From assembly GCA_013399895.1 (NCBI GenBank), contig VXBA01003720.1:347467-411466 (forward strand): DNA of 64,000 bases. Direction: 5' to 3'. The notes beneath the pieces are model-generated. The model was given only the letters and a program-made list of their open reading frames with translations. It was not told the origin of the DNA and did no database searches. Made by a program: the position numbers and the translations under genes. Position 1 is the stretch's first letter. Each line of letters opens with the position of its first letter. The DNA comes from Serilophus lunatus. Its lineage: Eukaryota; Chordata; Aves; Passeriformes; Eurylaimidae. This document shows positions 12,101 through 25,900 of the stretch, in pieces.

Positions 12101-13399
12101 GTATAGCTCTGCACTCTGTACTTGTCTTCATCCAGCATTTTCTTTAACATCCTCTCTCCTTACTGTGAAGTCTTAATGAACTTTTGACCTCCTTTTTACT
12201 CTTTTTCGTTGCAGGATTCTTATAAACCTTTAGCTATTATGCTGCTCTTGGAGAGAAGGGATTATACAAAGATTTCTTCAGCTCAGTGAGAGCACACTGG
12301 TACATCAGGGATACATCAGGGATTGTACCAATCCCCCACCATGCCAAAACAAGTTTTTGCAACTGGAAACCCACCTCAGATTCAACTGCTTCTTTCCAGC
12401 CAAAACATACCATGAAGGATCACCTCCAAGGCCAAGGATGTGGCAACCATGACTATTCATCATGAAATCTCTCACTGTGGGAGGTAGTAATGGCTGGAAT
12501 GCAGCTGCAGACTCACCAGCATCCTGCCTCTTATATGCTCTGGCTCAGGCTCTCCCCAGCCTTGGCCATGTTTACAGTCATGCTTTGGTGTCACACATGA
12601 AGTTGTGTTCTGGAAATGAGAAGGAGTGTAGCTAAAAAAGTGCCTGGATTAGACAAAAATCTGACATTGCTATTATCAGCTACACATGCACAAGTCTGGC
12701 AACTGAAGCCATGCAATACTTACAGGAGCATAATTCTCTGCAAATGTGCCCTTCTTTAGCCACTCTTATTCCCATCTTCTTGCAAAAGGAGACTAATAAG
12801 AGAAAAGAATGGAAACAAGAGTCCACAGGATCTGACTCTTTTACATTTGCTGATTACATTTTCTTTCTTCAACGGGAAGATTGGGTCTAAATAACTGCAG
12901 TCTTACTCAAAAACAGTGTTTCCTTTCCTGGAAATACATTTTATGCGCCTCAGCTTCAAACTCTAATAACTCTTCTAGTCAGATGGAAATATGGTGTTCA
13001 TGTTTAAAAGGTAGATAAAAGCTTTTGCTTTCCTGAAACATCCTTCTAATTATGAACAGACTGGGTGACATTTTTCCTTGAAGGATGCATTTATGAAGAT
13101 GTTTTGATTTGAAAGAAGAAAAATGTTCAAAAACCTGATCAAAATTCAGACACCAGTCATGCTAGTCATCTTGTAATGTGAAGAATTCAAATAGTATTTC
13201 TGATTTGATGACTCTGAAATGCAAAAAATCTGGCGGCTTGAAAGCCCCCCAAAAGGCAAACCCCTCACACAAACTTTGCAAATAATTGTTTCCTCTTTGC
13301 TCATTTAAAAATTCAATCCAACAGTTTCTCACATGCAGCCACTACATTTTTATTTAAAATTTTCAGAATAGTCTCCTTCTGGCCTGGAGTGACACAAAC
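9169..13399. other. Unique AT-rich sequence, no gene seen
   Basis: No coding or transposon signature. A minor tandem duplication of TACATCAGGGA occurs at about 12301-12323, and a short GTGTGT/CATGTGTGT stretch at 10600-10622. Confidence 0.45.
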
Positions 13400-13945
13400 A
13401 TTTTCCTCTACCCACGCAGCACACCAGTTATTAACCTCAGTCTGAAATCTTTAGCCCAGCACGTTCTCATCAAGAGCTCACCGGTGTGATGCTGCCGACC
13501 CCGGTGCTGCTTCTCCTGGGATGAAGTCAGCCAGATCCCTGGCATGGTTGTGCTGCTTTTCATCTGTTCATGTGGCAGCCAGCCCAGTGGCAAGGGCTTG
13601 TGCCAGGCTCAGTGAGCGATCGGTGCTGTGGTGTGGGTATAGATAGCTCTGTCCCCAGCACAGGCACCACTGCATTCAGCAGGCTGGGTAATGGGGCTGT
13701 CTGAGCATGCAAGAATTGCTGGATATCCCTTTGCTCACTCTCCTGGATTTTGTTTCCTGCAACATTACCTAGCGAGTGGCTACTGAGCCTTGAAGGAAAG
13801 CGGGGTGCAGCAGCTGGGGGGACACTTGGTCCAAGCTCTACAAGTGGCAGCCAGTGGAGCCAGGGCCACATCCCACCAGCACACCAAGGCCCGATGCCAC
13901 CACAGGACACCATGGCAAGCTGGTACGTCACATTGCTTTCTTAGG
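13400..13945. other. GC-richer island-like block in AT-rich DNA, function unknown
   Basis: This ~550-bp block is visibly richer in G and C than its flanks and contains several CpGs, which decay quickly in neutral bird DNA. Open frames overlap on both strands (61, 123 and 64 codons) without recognisable motifs. A CRE-like TACGTCA (complement TGACGTA) lies at 13924-13930. It could be an unrecognised exon, an old retroelement or a regulatory element. None can be chosen from sequence alone. Confidence 0.3.
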
Positions 13946-15213
13946 AACCTGTCAGCATGAAATACAGAGAGCTTCTGCTAGACTGATCCTTTGAAAGCAG
14001 CAGGAAGCTTTGAAGTGGTATAGGCAGGAAAGCATTGTTAGTGGATGTAAAGCTGATTTTATAAATGAAAAATGGGTTATTGTAGCCCTGCGCTGCATAA
14101 AAAACCTGAAAAAGACCATCAGGTCTTGACTACTGTTTTGCATCCTGCAGCTGTTCAGGCCCATCTCTCCAGAAACTTAAAAGTTTCATGCCTCACTGTT
14201 CCTCCCTCTAACTGAAAACAAGTACCTTTACAGCTAAATATCTTTTAGCAAGATACACAAAATACATACATATGAGTACTGGAAGGCCCATAAAACATAG
14301 TTACATGTTTTTTCAGACATTCAGTAGAACTTTTAAGACCAGTCCAAGTTATCCAGACTTACCTATCTTACATTGATAGACAACCAACAAATGTACCCAT
14401 GCTTTTCTTCTGAAATGTTCTTGTCCTGTGCTGTCAATACTTGGAAACAACTTGTAAAATAGGGATTGAGAGCATTAGATTGGTTTTTGATCAGTTCAGA
14501 AACAGGATAATGGCCATCTTGTCAGATAATTTATTTGCAAGTGAATAATTTAGTCTTAATTATAATCAGCTGAAGTTTTAATCCATTATATCTTTCACTA
14601 ATCAACCTCACTTAGCATATTGGGAATCAAGATAAATTCACTCTTTTAATTAGAAAATCAAAAGCCTTTTTATGCATATTGGTTGATGACAGGTCTCATG
14701 AAAGCATGTCACCAAACTGCTGATGCTTTAGAAATTCTGTCTCATACAGGGCAACTCACTGATTACACGAGGTGGTTTTAATCTTGGGATTAAATTCCGC
14801 AAGGGTACCTGATGCCAGCACAGCAGCATGTCTGATCATGCTCTTTGACTCCTGACATCTTTTAGACATCAGTGGTTGTTGCTCTGTGGCACCAGGAGGG
14901 AGTTTGGAGTGACAAGGCAAAGGTCGCATGGCACCTTATGGCAGGCTCTCATTTTTCAGGTGCCCTGACTAAGCTCAGTGCCTTCTAAAACAGAGATTTA
15001 AGATACTCAGTGGAATATGATCCACTTCTGGTAAAAAGTGCATAAGCAAAAACATTTTATGATATTTTACCACTGAAAATATCAGTTTTTAGAGAAATAT
15101 CTTCCTCTTGACAGTGTGCTACTGTATTTTCTTGTGTTTTTTGAGTAATCAGACTAGGGAAGGTGGGATAATTGTTCAAAATACTGGCATGGGAAACAAA
15201 ACACCAACTTAGA
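13946..15213. other. AT-rich unique sequence, possible conserved non-coding element at 14520-14700
   Basis: No gene seen. The part from about 14520 to 14700 is rich in homeodomain-type cores (TAATTA, TTAATTAG) and includes TTATGCATATTGG, an octamer-like element near 14670. This texture is common in conserved enhancers of bird gene deserts, but conservation cannot be seen from one sequence. Confidence 0.3.
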
Positions 15214-15310
15214 TTAAAAAATAATTAAATTAAAATGAGTTAAATTTTTAAAATAAAAATTTAATTAAATACCAAATTTAAAAGTCAAATAAAAAAATAA
15301 AAAGTAAAAC
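15214..15310. repeat. A/T low-complexity tract
   Basis: Nearly 100 bases are composed almost only of A and T with repeated AAATTTAA, TTAATTAAAT and AAATAAAA patterns. No coding or transposon signature. Confidence 0.8.
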
Positions 15311-15560
15311 TCAAAACCTTTATCCAAATGAGAAATGTTTATATAGAAAATGGAGACAAAGAGAGGGATTCTTTACTGCATTAGGTCTTCCCTCCAAAAA
15401 GTTGATATTATTTAAAAGTAGCTTGTTTGGGGCATATTCTGCTTCCTTTAATGGTCTTAATTTCTAGTTTTCTTTGTAAGTGAACTGAATCTTCCTTGTA
15501 GTAATGGTTTTAATAGATTAAAAAAGAAGATAAAATAACACAATTTTCCAGTTCTGCAGA

Positions 15561-15697
15561 GAATCACAGAATATTCTGATTTGGAAAGGACCCACAAGGA
15601 TCATTGAGTCCAGCTCTTAAGTGAATGGCCCCCTATGGTATTGAACCCTAAACCCTGGTGTTACAAGGACTATGCTCTAACCAGTGGAGCTAATCTC
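15561..15697 (-). mobile_element. tRNA-Ile/CR1 composite SINE, TguSINE1-like
   Basis: On the minus strand the element starts with a tRNA-Ile-related head (about 15697 down to 15622): A-box-like TAGCTCCACTGG, then GGTTAGAGCATAG, then the B-box GGTTCAATACC and the acceptor-like GGGGGCCATTC. It passes into a CR1 3' tail (about 15621 to 15561) ending in AATATTCTGTGATTC. The parent tRNA-Ile(AAT) anticodon position reads TGT here and the B-box is mutated, so this is a decayed SINE copy and not a tRNA gene. A tRNA-Ile head on a CR1 tail is the known structure of the songbird family TguSINE1, so the element helps identify the organism. Confidence 0.92.
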
Positions 15698-18600
15698 AGG
15701 GTCATTTCTCCAGCTGTGGATCATAGTTAGATACCCATAGGCTAAAGTGTGAATAAATATGGTTTGTCCTTATCCTGATAGTGGCCACAACGTACTGTAA
15801 ATGATATCCTGGCTTTTCCTTTCTTGAAAACCTGAGCAGTTGTTCATCCTTGTCAAACAAACAAACAAAAACACAAAAAAAGGGAAGAAGAGTATGAAAG
15901 GCTTCAGATGTCAAACTCCAGAGTAACAGCTGAACAGTCTCCACTGTATTTTTGTCTCACAGTGATGGCATCTCTTGCTTTCACTGTCCCAAGGAAGCAC
16001 AAGTAAGATGAGGTCACTGTCAGCTCTCATATGGGAGACCTAAATTGCTAGAGCAGAGGTGTTTGGAGCAGCAATGCTGGTGACTAATTACGTGACACAT
16101 TTCCTTCTGAGTCAGGGTTGAATCAATGTCCTGCCAGGACGCTGAGAGGCATCAACAGGGGGTGTCTCTTCTCCTGAAACCAACAAAAAAGTCACTTGTT
16201 GACAGTGAGGTTCTTCAGCACTTACTGACTCACCTGGAGGGAAAAGAGAAGAAAACTGCAGAATTTTTCTCTAATGGAAACACCCTTTCAGAACAGGCTG
16301 TCTTTATTCTCTGCACCATGCTTAGGTCCCTGTAGGTCTCTGACCTTGGCAGCTCACAGCAGGGTCTTGTAGTCAGCACCCATTGTGCAGTAACTTGAGG
16401 TTACACAGTAGGCACCGAGATTAAATCCTGGCATGTGTGAATTTTACTCTGAGTTTTTTTCCGTTTTGAAGTTCTGACATTTACTAATATTACATCATAG
16501 ATTTTTAGACTGAGTTGCTTCAGTGAAATATTTAATAGAGGGAAGGACAATGTCATTCACTGGTACAAGCAATAAGAGGCTGTAACTTGGACCTTTATAC
16601 ACAAGAGGATCTTCCCAGGTCTAAGGAAATAAAATTTCACAGTACGATGCTTAGATGATATAAGCACTGAAATAGGTATTTTACTGGTAGTGAACCAAAA
16701 ATGATCAATCATGCAAATATATATTTTAAATTAATATTTAAAGCAAATTACTTCAAGCAATAAAGAACCAGTGTTCTAGCAAATACCTATCAAAGTAATG
16801 ATTTAAGCATGATGTTCAAAAATCCAGTACAAGCAAATGCTTGTAGAAAGAGGTGATATTTTTGTTAAACCATCTGCAAAAACTAAACAAGCTTTTGAGA
16901 ACATAGTATGTCCATCAGCTCTGGCAAAAAAAATTGTCAAAACCCCAAAGCCAAAAATATTTTCTTTTGACAAAATGTTGTTAACATGAGATAAGAAAAG
17001 TTTGTCTGACAGCAAGTTCATTTAATTCAGCTGTGTGTTATGCCTACATACATATTCTATAGTAAAAAGTGAAATGGAAACTTCACACATCTCACTGTTT
17101 ATTTTAAGGGCAGCAATATTAGATCACAATATTTATGCTGGTAAACCTAGTTTCCTTGACATTCTTTAACTGTGTACCATCTTCATGATAAAATTACTTT
17201 TAGAAAACAAAATAAACTGTACTATATTTAAAATCAAACTAAATACAAGCAGAATTAAGCAGAGATTTGATGATGCTCAGACGGTGCTTTGTTTTGTAGA
17301 TGGATAAGTGACAATAAGAACATGAACTGTGAACTCTGTACTTTAAAATTACAACTTGAATAGTAAAAATAAACAGGATCACATCAGGCCATGATGTTTT
17401 TTTATGTGAAAGCTTTTTTTGCACCTTAAAGGTATATTACTTCACAGAATGCAGCAGATTAGGGCTCAGGAAGAATCCCACAAAAAGCAGACATGTTATA
17501 GTAATTAGTTTTAGCTATTCAGTGGAGATGTTCTGTTGGAGTCACTGAGCTATTAATAAACATTTTTAAAAACCTGACATGATGAAATCTTATGTCAGAC
17601 TTTCATTTCATCTGTTACTTTGTTTAAATTTAAATACTCTTATAAAATATTTATATTTTAATGAAACTATTTTCTGACAGAACACAATTCAGCCAAAATG
17701 CTTTTGAATAGCTGTCACAGGATACATAATAAAAAATATTGCTGGTATCAGTAATCCCAACATGAGCAACAGCTTGCCGTTTTATTCAGTAACTGAGAAA
17801 CATAGATAAACTATGCACACTATAACCTGAATCTGTGACATGATTCCCTGTTGTATTGCCTTTGAAGTATTCAGTATATTATTAACTTTTCAATAAGATG
17901 AAAGTAAAAATTTTTCCAAAACAGGAAATCCCCCATGGGTGGCAATTTGGAATTCATTCACTCCTTAAGTAATTGTTTTCAACTTGTGGGTACTTGGTTT
18001 CAATGACAATTAATGCCCTGTATTTGCAAAAAGTACTTGATGATGCTGACATGCATCGCTGAGTAAATAGACTGATGCATCAAACCCGTAAGAAGATATT
18101 TTGCAGATGCCGTTTAATCCTGGTAGTGGTCAGTGAAGTAAATGCCACAATAAATAACACAGGTACGTGCTGCAGTGATGGCCGAGTGCAGTACGTGGCA
18201 ATATATGGGATTTGGGTGTCTCCTCAGTAGCAGTATCTGAGCCCTCTAGTGGCCCACTCGGTATTTCACTAGCCACCAGAGATGCCACATGTATGCCGAG
18301 ATGGGCTTCTCACGGTAAACCTGGACAGGGGAACCAAATCTGTTTCCTTCTTGTTATATGGCAGAAAAATAGGGAATCATGTGTTCCCGACGTTTCTCTT
18401 TACGTCCCTCCTAAGCGCCTGACAGCACACACGTTCACACGGAGAAGGATTCTGCCATTGCCCATCACAGATGCCCCTGTCCTCTATGGGTTTCTAGATG
18501 TTCCAGTAGCTATGGGCATGCTCTTCAAATTATGGTGGGTACTCACGCTGAGCAGGCATCCAGGTCTCCTCATTGCCTCCTTTTGCACTGCTTTCTTTCC

Positions 18601-21600
18601 CAGGAGGAAGGTGAGGGGGGCATGCCTTGGTGATAGCAGGAGATGAGTCTCAGAAATCCAGGGATGGCTTTGGACTTTCCAGCTCGTTTCTCAGTCTGAG
18701 AGCACATGGCCACTGCCTCTAGCTGCTGAATCGTATCTACTGCCTCAAAACGACTCATTTGTCTGTCCTTAATCATTTCCAGCCAAATAATTAATTCTTT
18801 TTCATGTTCCCTAGGACTTTCAAAACCAGAGACAGACTGAATGCTTTTCCCTGTGTGTGTGAAGCAATTTCTGAGACTCCCCTGCCAGTCGTCTATAAAT
18901 AATCCCAGTCCTCCATGATTACTACATTATAGTGGGAAATACTAGTGAGACAGTTTCAGGCATCTAGCCAGCTATTAACTGCACATTGCATCCCATCACA
19001 CAGATCTCTTCTAGTGTCTCCTCATGAAGGTTACCATTACAAAATAAATGCTTGTTCTGCTAATGCAATAACAGCACACGTTAAAGCATGGGAATGGCAA
19101 ATATACACACCTCATCATGCAGCACTTGATAAACACAGCTTAACTTAGCTGTCCCTGGCATGAGAGATAGGCATCAGAGCCTGGTGGCAACACCTTGGTG
19201 CTAGCATGGAAGACCTTTAATGAGCCCATGTTCGGGGCATCACTTAAGGTTCAGGAAAGATGAAGCAGAGCTTGAAAGTATGAAAATGGAAAATGTCATC
19301 TGTCGTGTCAGATTTAAGGGTCCATTTGCTAGGTGAGAACACAGACCACACCTGACTGAGTGTCAGCGTGACATCCTGGGAGGACACCAGGGGAAATTCC
19401 TGGACACTGTCTTCCCTGCTTGCTGCTGCCTGACACAAATAGGTCTAGGCATTTTTAGTGAGTGGAAGGCACTATCCCATGCTGAGTCCTTGGACAAAAT
19501 GTCCATCCCCATCTGGTCCAGGACATCCTCCTTGGTCCTCAAATAGACACAAACCCTTCACAATTCAGCACTTGTGTGGCACAGACAAAGTTAAGCCCTC
19601 CATCTCCTCTCTGTCTCTGCATATCAACCAGAGACTCTTTTTCCCTGTTAAGGTTTGTAAAAATGAACACTGCAAGCATTTCATGGTAATACACACAGTA
19701 TTTCCAGCAAAATGTATATAACTAAGCTATTTACCTTCCCACAGTTTTCACTTTAGTCTTTCTTTTCCTATCTTTTTAGAAGAGCATAAGAAAAAAAATA
19801 GAGGGTTTTCTCCCTTTCTCTCCAATTTAAGTCCCCTTTTTTTTTAGTAAAAATTTCTGAAATAAAAATTTAACCAACACCTTAACATTATTGAAATTCT
19901 TCACCAGGAGAATAGCAATTCTGCTATTGTCATATAGTTTAGATAAAGCAGTTCATCTCACAAACAGAAAAAGTAGTCACAAATATTAATGCATTTTAAC
20001 AAATATGATAGAGTGGTGTATTTTCCTGACAAAGTGAAAGCCCTTTGAAATACCAGATCACGTTTTTCAGCTGTGTTGTTGTTAGTATTTTGTAAACTGT
20101 AGGAAACTACTTGACTAAGGCACATAAAACTTAAGCAAGTTTAAAGATCCAGAGTATCAGTCAAGGGATTTTATTTGATCATGCCTTGCTTAGCTTCAAA
20201 ATGATTTTCTACTTCAGTAGACCTTGTGGAAGCAAGAGATTTATGGTGCATATCTGCATCTGCATTTTGAATTTCACACTAAACACTGCAATTATATACT
20301 GTGATATTAATAATCTGCTCTCTCCATGGTGAATATGCTCATCTTAAAGTGAACTTCACTATTAAGTGACCTGATAAAACTCATGTACAGGAGAACAGGC
20401 TTTTTAGGGTGTCTGAAGCAGTATGTGACTGAATACAGCTGATAAGGTTATACCTACAACAATATAGGCCTAGGAAATTTTCTGCTGGATTTCATTGCAG
20501 AACAAAGCCATGGACGAGTGAGGGAATTCAGATGAGTGAGGAGACTAAAAGAGTGAGATCCAACCAAATAATCTTCACAATTGTAATGGCAGCAGTGACT
20601 CAGAGATTGTGTCTGCAAAAGTGTGAGCAGACAGTCTACATTTATTGTAATTACTCTGACCTCCTGAATACATTATACAGGGAATTATTTGTCAACATTT
20701 TATACTCTGTAGACACTTTTTGTTAAAAAATACAGATTTTAGCTCATTCATAAAGACTAATCTTTTAAAAAATTTTGTAAGTATGTGACTAGTATTACTT
20801 TCAGTAAAATAGTTTGTAAATACAGTGTTACATCCTCACCTTAGATGTTACTAGTTTTACAAAAAAAATCTGATTTGATAAACTCTAGGCAGAAATGGCA
20901 GCAAACAACCCTCATAAAATATAAAAAACAGTTTTCCTTCTAAATTCTGCATTCAAATCACACCACAGCGCATAGTGTTCTTGCATGTTTAATGAAAATA
21001 AAAATTTCAACAAGTTCGAGATACCACTGGTGAATAAAATATGACTATTTTCACACATCCTTCAAGTCAGATTCATGAAAGCTATAGACTACACGTACAG
21101 AGCACCTGCAGCTCTACTGTCATTGAATGTCCAAGGTGATTACAGCACAGACAGGCTTTTCCAGCCCCTTACATACAGTACTCAGCCTATCATATTGGAG
21201 ATGTCCCTTAGAATAGGGATATGCATCAGCTTAAGTGGTCTGACTGAAGCACAACATTACAAAAATGGCTTTGAGGAATTTTTGGGGAATAAACCAAAGT
21301 GACTTTTTGGGGAAGAAGCCAGGCCAATCAAAGCAGCAACAAATATTCCTTAGCTGCCTCCCAAGATGAGAACAAAAGGCCAACCACCTCAAGGGTGTGT
21401 ATGACTATGGTGGATAATATTGCACCCCTCTTGGAAAACCTGGATGCTTGGTTACCTGTCTGCAATGCCTGTACACCAACACATGCAGCACAGGGAACAA
21501 GCAGGAATAATTACAGATTTGTGTGCGATCACAGGGCCACGGCCTCATTGCAGTTGCAGAGACATGGTAGAATAGCTCACAGGACTGAAATGCTGTCATA

Positions 21601-22901
21601 GATGGCTACAGGCTTTTTGGGAAAGACAGGCCAGCAAGCCAAAGTTGTGAAGGTACTCGTTGTGTGAGAGAGCAACGGCAATGTGAGAAGCACTGCCTAG
21701 GAGTGGATGAAGAGTCAGGAGTTTAAGAGGAAGAACTAAGGGGCAGGCTAACATGGGTGACATGTTGTGGATATTTGCTTCAAATCACCTGGTGGTGAGA
21801 GGAAACAGAAAAGACCTTGAGTTTGCCAAGCAAATCACAATTTGCCTCTCTGCGGCAAAGCCCAATCAATGAGGTATCCACATCACCATGGTTCATTCTG
21901 TCATGAAAGTGATTTCTTCCAGATTTCATTATCTCAAAATGCCTTAGTGTTTTGTTACAGATCATTTTGTGCCCTCTGATCCTCCAGGCCTGATCCAAAC
22001 TCCATGAAGTCAAAAAGCTCAACACCTCCAAATCTGAGCTTTGCCATCCTTATTGTTAAGGTTCTCAGGTATGACAGGGCAGTGCAGATGCTGTCAAGAG
22101 GCTAGCCTACAGGGACAAGTGAGAGGTTGTTTAATCCACATCACCTTTTTTCTCCTATGTTCATGTAGAATCTCACATATTTTCCTCTCTTATTATCATA
22201 TTTGTCTAATCTTCCATGGCTACATTTTGAAATGGGCTATATAAAAGTATTTCCACCACAGTAACAAAATGCGTATTTTGCAACCATGAAGATCTTTGTC
22301 TTTCCTAGATGGAACTATATTGTTGTATATTCATTCTCTTTTATTGCAATGTCTTCTCATTACTTGGATGTTTCTCGTGTTTATCCTAGAACTCTCCCAA
22401 ATACGGCAAAAAGAAGAGAAAAAGTAAACCACAGCTTCCTAGAGATCTCCCACAAATTATCTTTCCAAGATTATTGCATTAGCACAGCAGATTAGCTTGA
22501 TAGATTGAATATAATGCACTCTCATTTTAGCTAATGCTGCTTTACTGAAGGGGCTATAAAACTTAATTCTATCCAGACCAGGATTACCTGACAGAGTAAC
22601 TGAGAAATTTTATGTGTTTACAGAGGGAATGAAACAGATGGACTCATCTCTTTGCATTGTTTGCATTATTTTGTTTGAAAGTACTTATCTCTGGACTTAC
22701 CCCGCGGGCCTTCACCGTTGGCATGAGGCTGCAGGGAGGTCTCATCACCTGGAGGGGTTTGGCAGCTGGGTCGAGCAGCTGAAGCCTCATCCTCAAACAG
22801 AATAAGTGTTTTAACTACATCTCCTGCCACAGGCCCTCATTGCCAGCACTTGCCTGCTCCTGCACAGAAAGGTTTTTATATTGTTTTGTTTTGTTTGTGA
22901 A
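15698..22901. other. Unique sequence, no gene seen
   Basis: Seven kilobases of AT-rich DNA without a recognised transposon or exon. The longest open frame (18212-18646, 144 codons, plus) has no family motif. It ends beside a pyrimidine tract and CCCAG at 18601-18602 that resembles an acceptor, but a donor-like GTGAGG follows only seven bases later, so no sensible exon forms. Confidence 0.45.
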
Positions 22902-22967
22902 TATGCTTATCGTTACTATGAGCATTGCTATGCTCATCGTTACTATGACAATACTATGACTATGTGG
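22902..22967 (+). repeat. Minisatellite, 26-27 bp unit, about 2.4 copies
   Basis: TATGCTTATCGTTACTATG at 22902 recurs as TATGCTCATCGTTACTATG at 22929, followed by a partial third unit beginning TATGACTATG at 22955. Copies differ by few bases, so the duplication is fairly recent compared with the surrounding DNA. Confidence 0.8.
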
Positions 22968-25900
22968 AGTCTCATGCATTTCAAAGGCTTTCTCTGCTAA
23001 TAGAAACTGGAGTGGTCATAGCAAGGATTCTTTGAAAGAGAAGTGCTAGCAGCAAAAAACTTCTGTAGCTTGCTGCTGGCTTCTAACAGTCTCCACAGTG
23101 TTAAGATGCAAGAGAGGACATGAAAGAGGAAATTTAGGTCACAGGAAGAGACTAATGGGAGATCAAATTGCATATCCTAAGTCCTCTATGTGGGGCTGAG
23201 GATAAGTGGCAAAAGGAGCTTCATTCTCAGGGAGTTTATATTATTAACGTCCTCATAAAGAGGTCACTGTAAGAGGTCTTTTCTATTCTCAAAAATAGTA
23301 AGAAATGTGAAATGCAAGAAAGAACTGGAGAACAAAATAACAGTGACAATCTGCATTGGATAGCACAGCAATCTCACTAGGAGGGAAGAAAATTCTTTAT
23401 TGAGAGCTATGTCTTTTAACACCTAAACCTTGTTCTCTAATACTTTTGTCCATGGACTTTAACTTGCTTTATCAAGGTTCCTAGGTTCTCCTATTCTACC
23501 AAGGAGGGAGCTGAAAAAACTGAATAGCTGAAAAGTCTTTGAACATGTGATAGCTACTTTTCTTTGCTCAGTTTCACATCTCTGCACCATGCATCTTAAA
23601 AATTGTGGAGGACCACGACTCTGTATGATTACATTTTTTTGGAAGAGCTTGAGCAAGATTAGTGTGACCAAATTCACTCCAAGTAAGAGTAGAAGAGCAT
23701 GACATAACAAGTGTATGGCACAGTTCAGCTTGGCATCCCTTCTCAGGGAATAAGTGCTAGACATTAGGTCTAATTGAGCCATTTAAGGGGACATGGGGTG
23801 GATAACATATGCCATAGCAAAACTAAGAACCTAAGTAAATGTTGAAATCTCTCTCTGTTGGTCAGTCTGTCTCAAAATAACCTGTCCCACAGCAATAACA
23901 CTGCTACATTTGTATATCTGGCAGCAGAAACATCAAGCAGATTTGAAGTGTAACCACTTTTGAGTCTTTTCAGTGTTTCTATACTTTGGTTTCTCTGCCT
24001 GAGTTGCCTGATAGATGTTTGGGAAGCAAGATGAATAACCTGTGCAAGCAAACCTCAGGCTCTGGCTGGATCACACAATAAGGCTTCCTGGAGCCAGATC
24101 AAAACCACACTGGGCACCAGTATATGTCCTGTATAACACACACACACAAGTTCAACCCAGTGTTGAGAAGTTAACTTTGCAACAGCAGTGATTAGGTCCA
24201 ATCATGTATTGTCTCTCAGTGCTACTTCTAGTTTCTATCAGATTAAGCCTGTATTCCCGCAGCCAGGCTGGAAATCTGAGCTTTCTGTCATGTGGCTTGG
24301 TTAGCCTACCTCCAGTCCGTGGGCATGCCTGGGCGAGACTGAAGTAGTTCTCCTCCAGGCTTCAACATTAATTCAGTATTAATGAATAAGGCATGCCAGG
24401 CTCACTGACTTCTTCAGGCCAGCCTAAAGGCCTAAGCACTAGTGAAAGAGTGGTGTCCAACCCTGAGAAGTTGTCTCTGTAAGCCTCTAGTTCAAGTTAA
24501 ACACACATACTTCCTTTTCCAAATGACATTTTGTTCTCATAAAGGTTAAGGCACTGACAATCAGCTTTGCTCAGCAACAAACCCTGTATGAGGAGTTCAA
24601 AAACCCTGGCAGTCTGATTGAAGCCTTTTTCGCTGCAATTTGCCTTGAAGAGGAGGAATGGAAGTCTCCATAAACTTCATGGTGAGAATGAGATGGAGAC
24701 ATCCTGGCACAAGGATCTTGAGACTTGCCCAGAGGTAAGATGGATGCGGTGGTAGGAAGCCAGGTGTCTCCTTGCAGCAGGGAAATCAGGGAGCTAAGCT
24801 ACAGGAACAACTGAAGAAAGAGGTACAATTTTCAGCATTTTGTTGCAAACTTCAAAATGGATAAGGCAAAACCTACCTTAGACTAGTTTAGGTAACAAGC
24901 TTAGGTAATATACAGTCAAACAGTTCTACTTCTTTGCATCAGTAAAGAAAAACTGAAACAAATATATGCTTTGCATTTCAGAGTTTTAATTTCTGACTTG
25001 CTTTATGTGGATTTTTCCTATTGGAAGAGTAGAAAAACTACCTCATCTTCCATGAGTTTGTTGTCATAAGTCTTCCTTTAAAAAAGGAGAGAAAGTTTAC
25101 TTACAGAGTTATTTTTCAAATTTATGTATAGAGGCTTATTATTGCAATTGAAAATTTCCTGGCACCATTAATAAATAGAACAGTTTCTATGCTCTGATTC
25201 ATGTACACCAATTTATCTTCTTGGAATACCATGTTGGAATACTAAGTTGTTGCAGGAAGTTCCCAGGATGAAAGTCCAGCCTGTACAAAGACATTATCTG
25301 ATTACCTTCATGTTGCTGGCAATTGAAATAGAAATTTAATATACAGGAAAAGAATGCAGTAGTTCCTGCTGTAAAACTTCTTTCATAATACTGGCAGACA
25401 TATATACTGGTTTAAGTGCTGGTTGAAATATAGTAGTTGATTCCAGCTGCTGCAAGTAACCTGATATGTAATGGCCAGGAGCAGCTCCAAGAATAATGCA
25501 AATATTGCCAGATGCTGGAAGTTCATATTACAAGAAGTATTACTCCATCCTTCTGCATCAAGTGGGTTTATGTGTCTTCCTTCTAAGAAAAATGTTTTTC
25601 GTTTTCTTAATCGTTTATAGTTCAGTCCGTTGAGGGTTCTGCCTCATTAGTCCAGGAGAATACTCAGGTCTTGCAATTTTGGGGAACAAAGTGAGCCTTA
25701 CTTTCAAATTTCTGAAGGTGAAGATGTTATATTTTGTAGCATCTATAAAAGTAGCTCCTATTGATAGCAATCAATATATTTCCGCATATCAGACTGTTCT
25801 ATTAATATTCATGAAAATGTATACGCACCTCTCCAAAAATAGAGATGAGGGGCTTTTTTGTAAATATAACGGATCCCCATATACCATCAAAACGGTCAGA

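Noticed and set aside
15622..15697. Functional tRNA-Ile gene
   Set aside because: The tRNA-like part has a damaged stem and B-box, an altered anticodon, and runs straight into a CR1 tail. It is a SINE head.
15541..15720. Target-site duplication around the SINE
   Set aside because: TTTTCCAGTTCTGCAGA on the left and TTTCTCCAGCTGTGGA on the right are only loosely similar. CR1-driven insertions often lack clear duplications.
18212..18646. 144-codon frame as a coding exon
   Set aside because: No motif. The acceptor-like CCCAG near its end is followed within seven bases by a donor-like GTGAGG, which makes no sensible exon.
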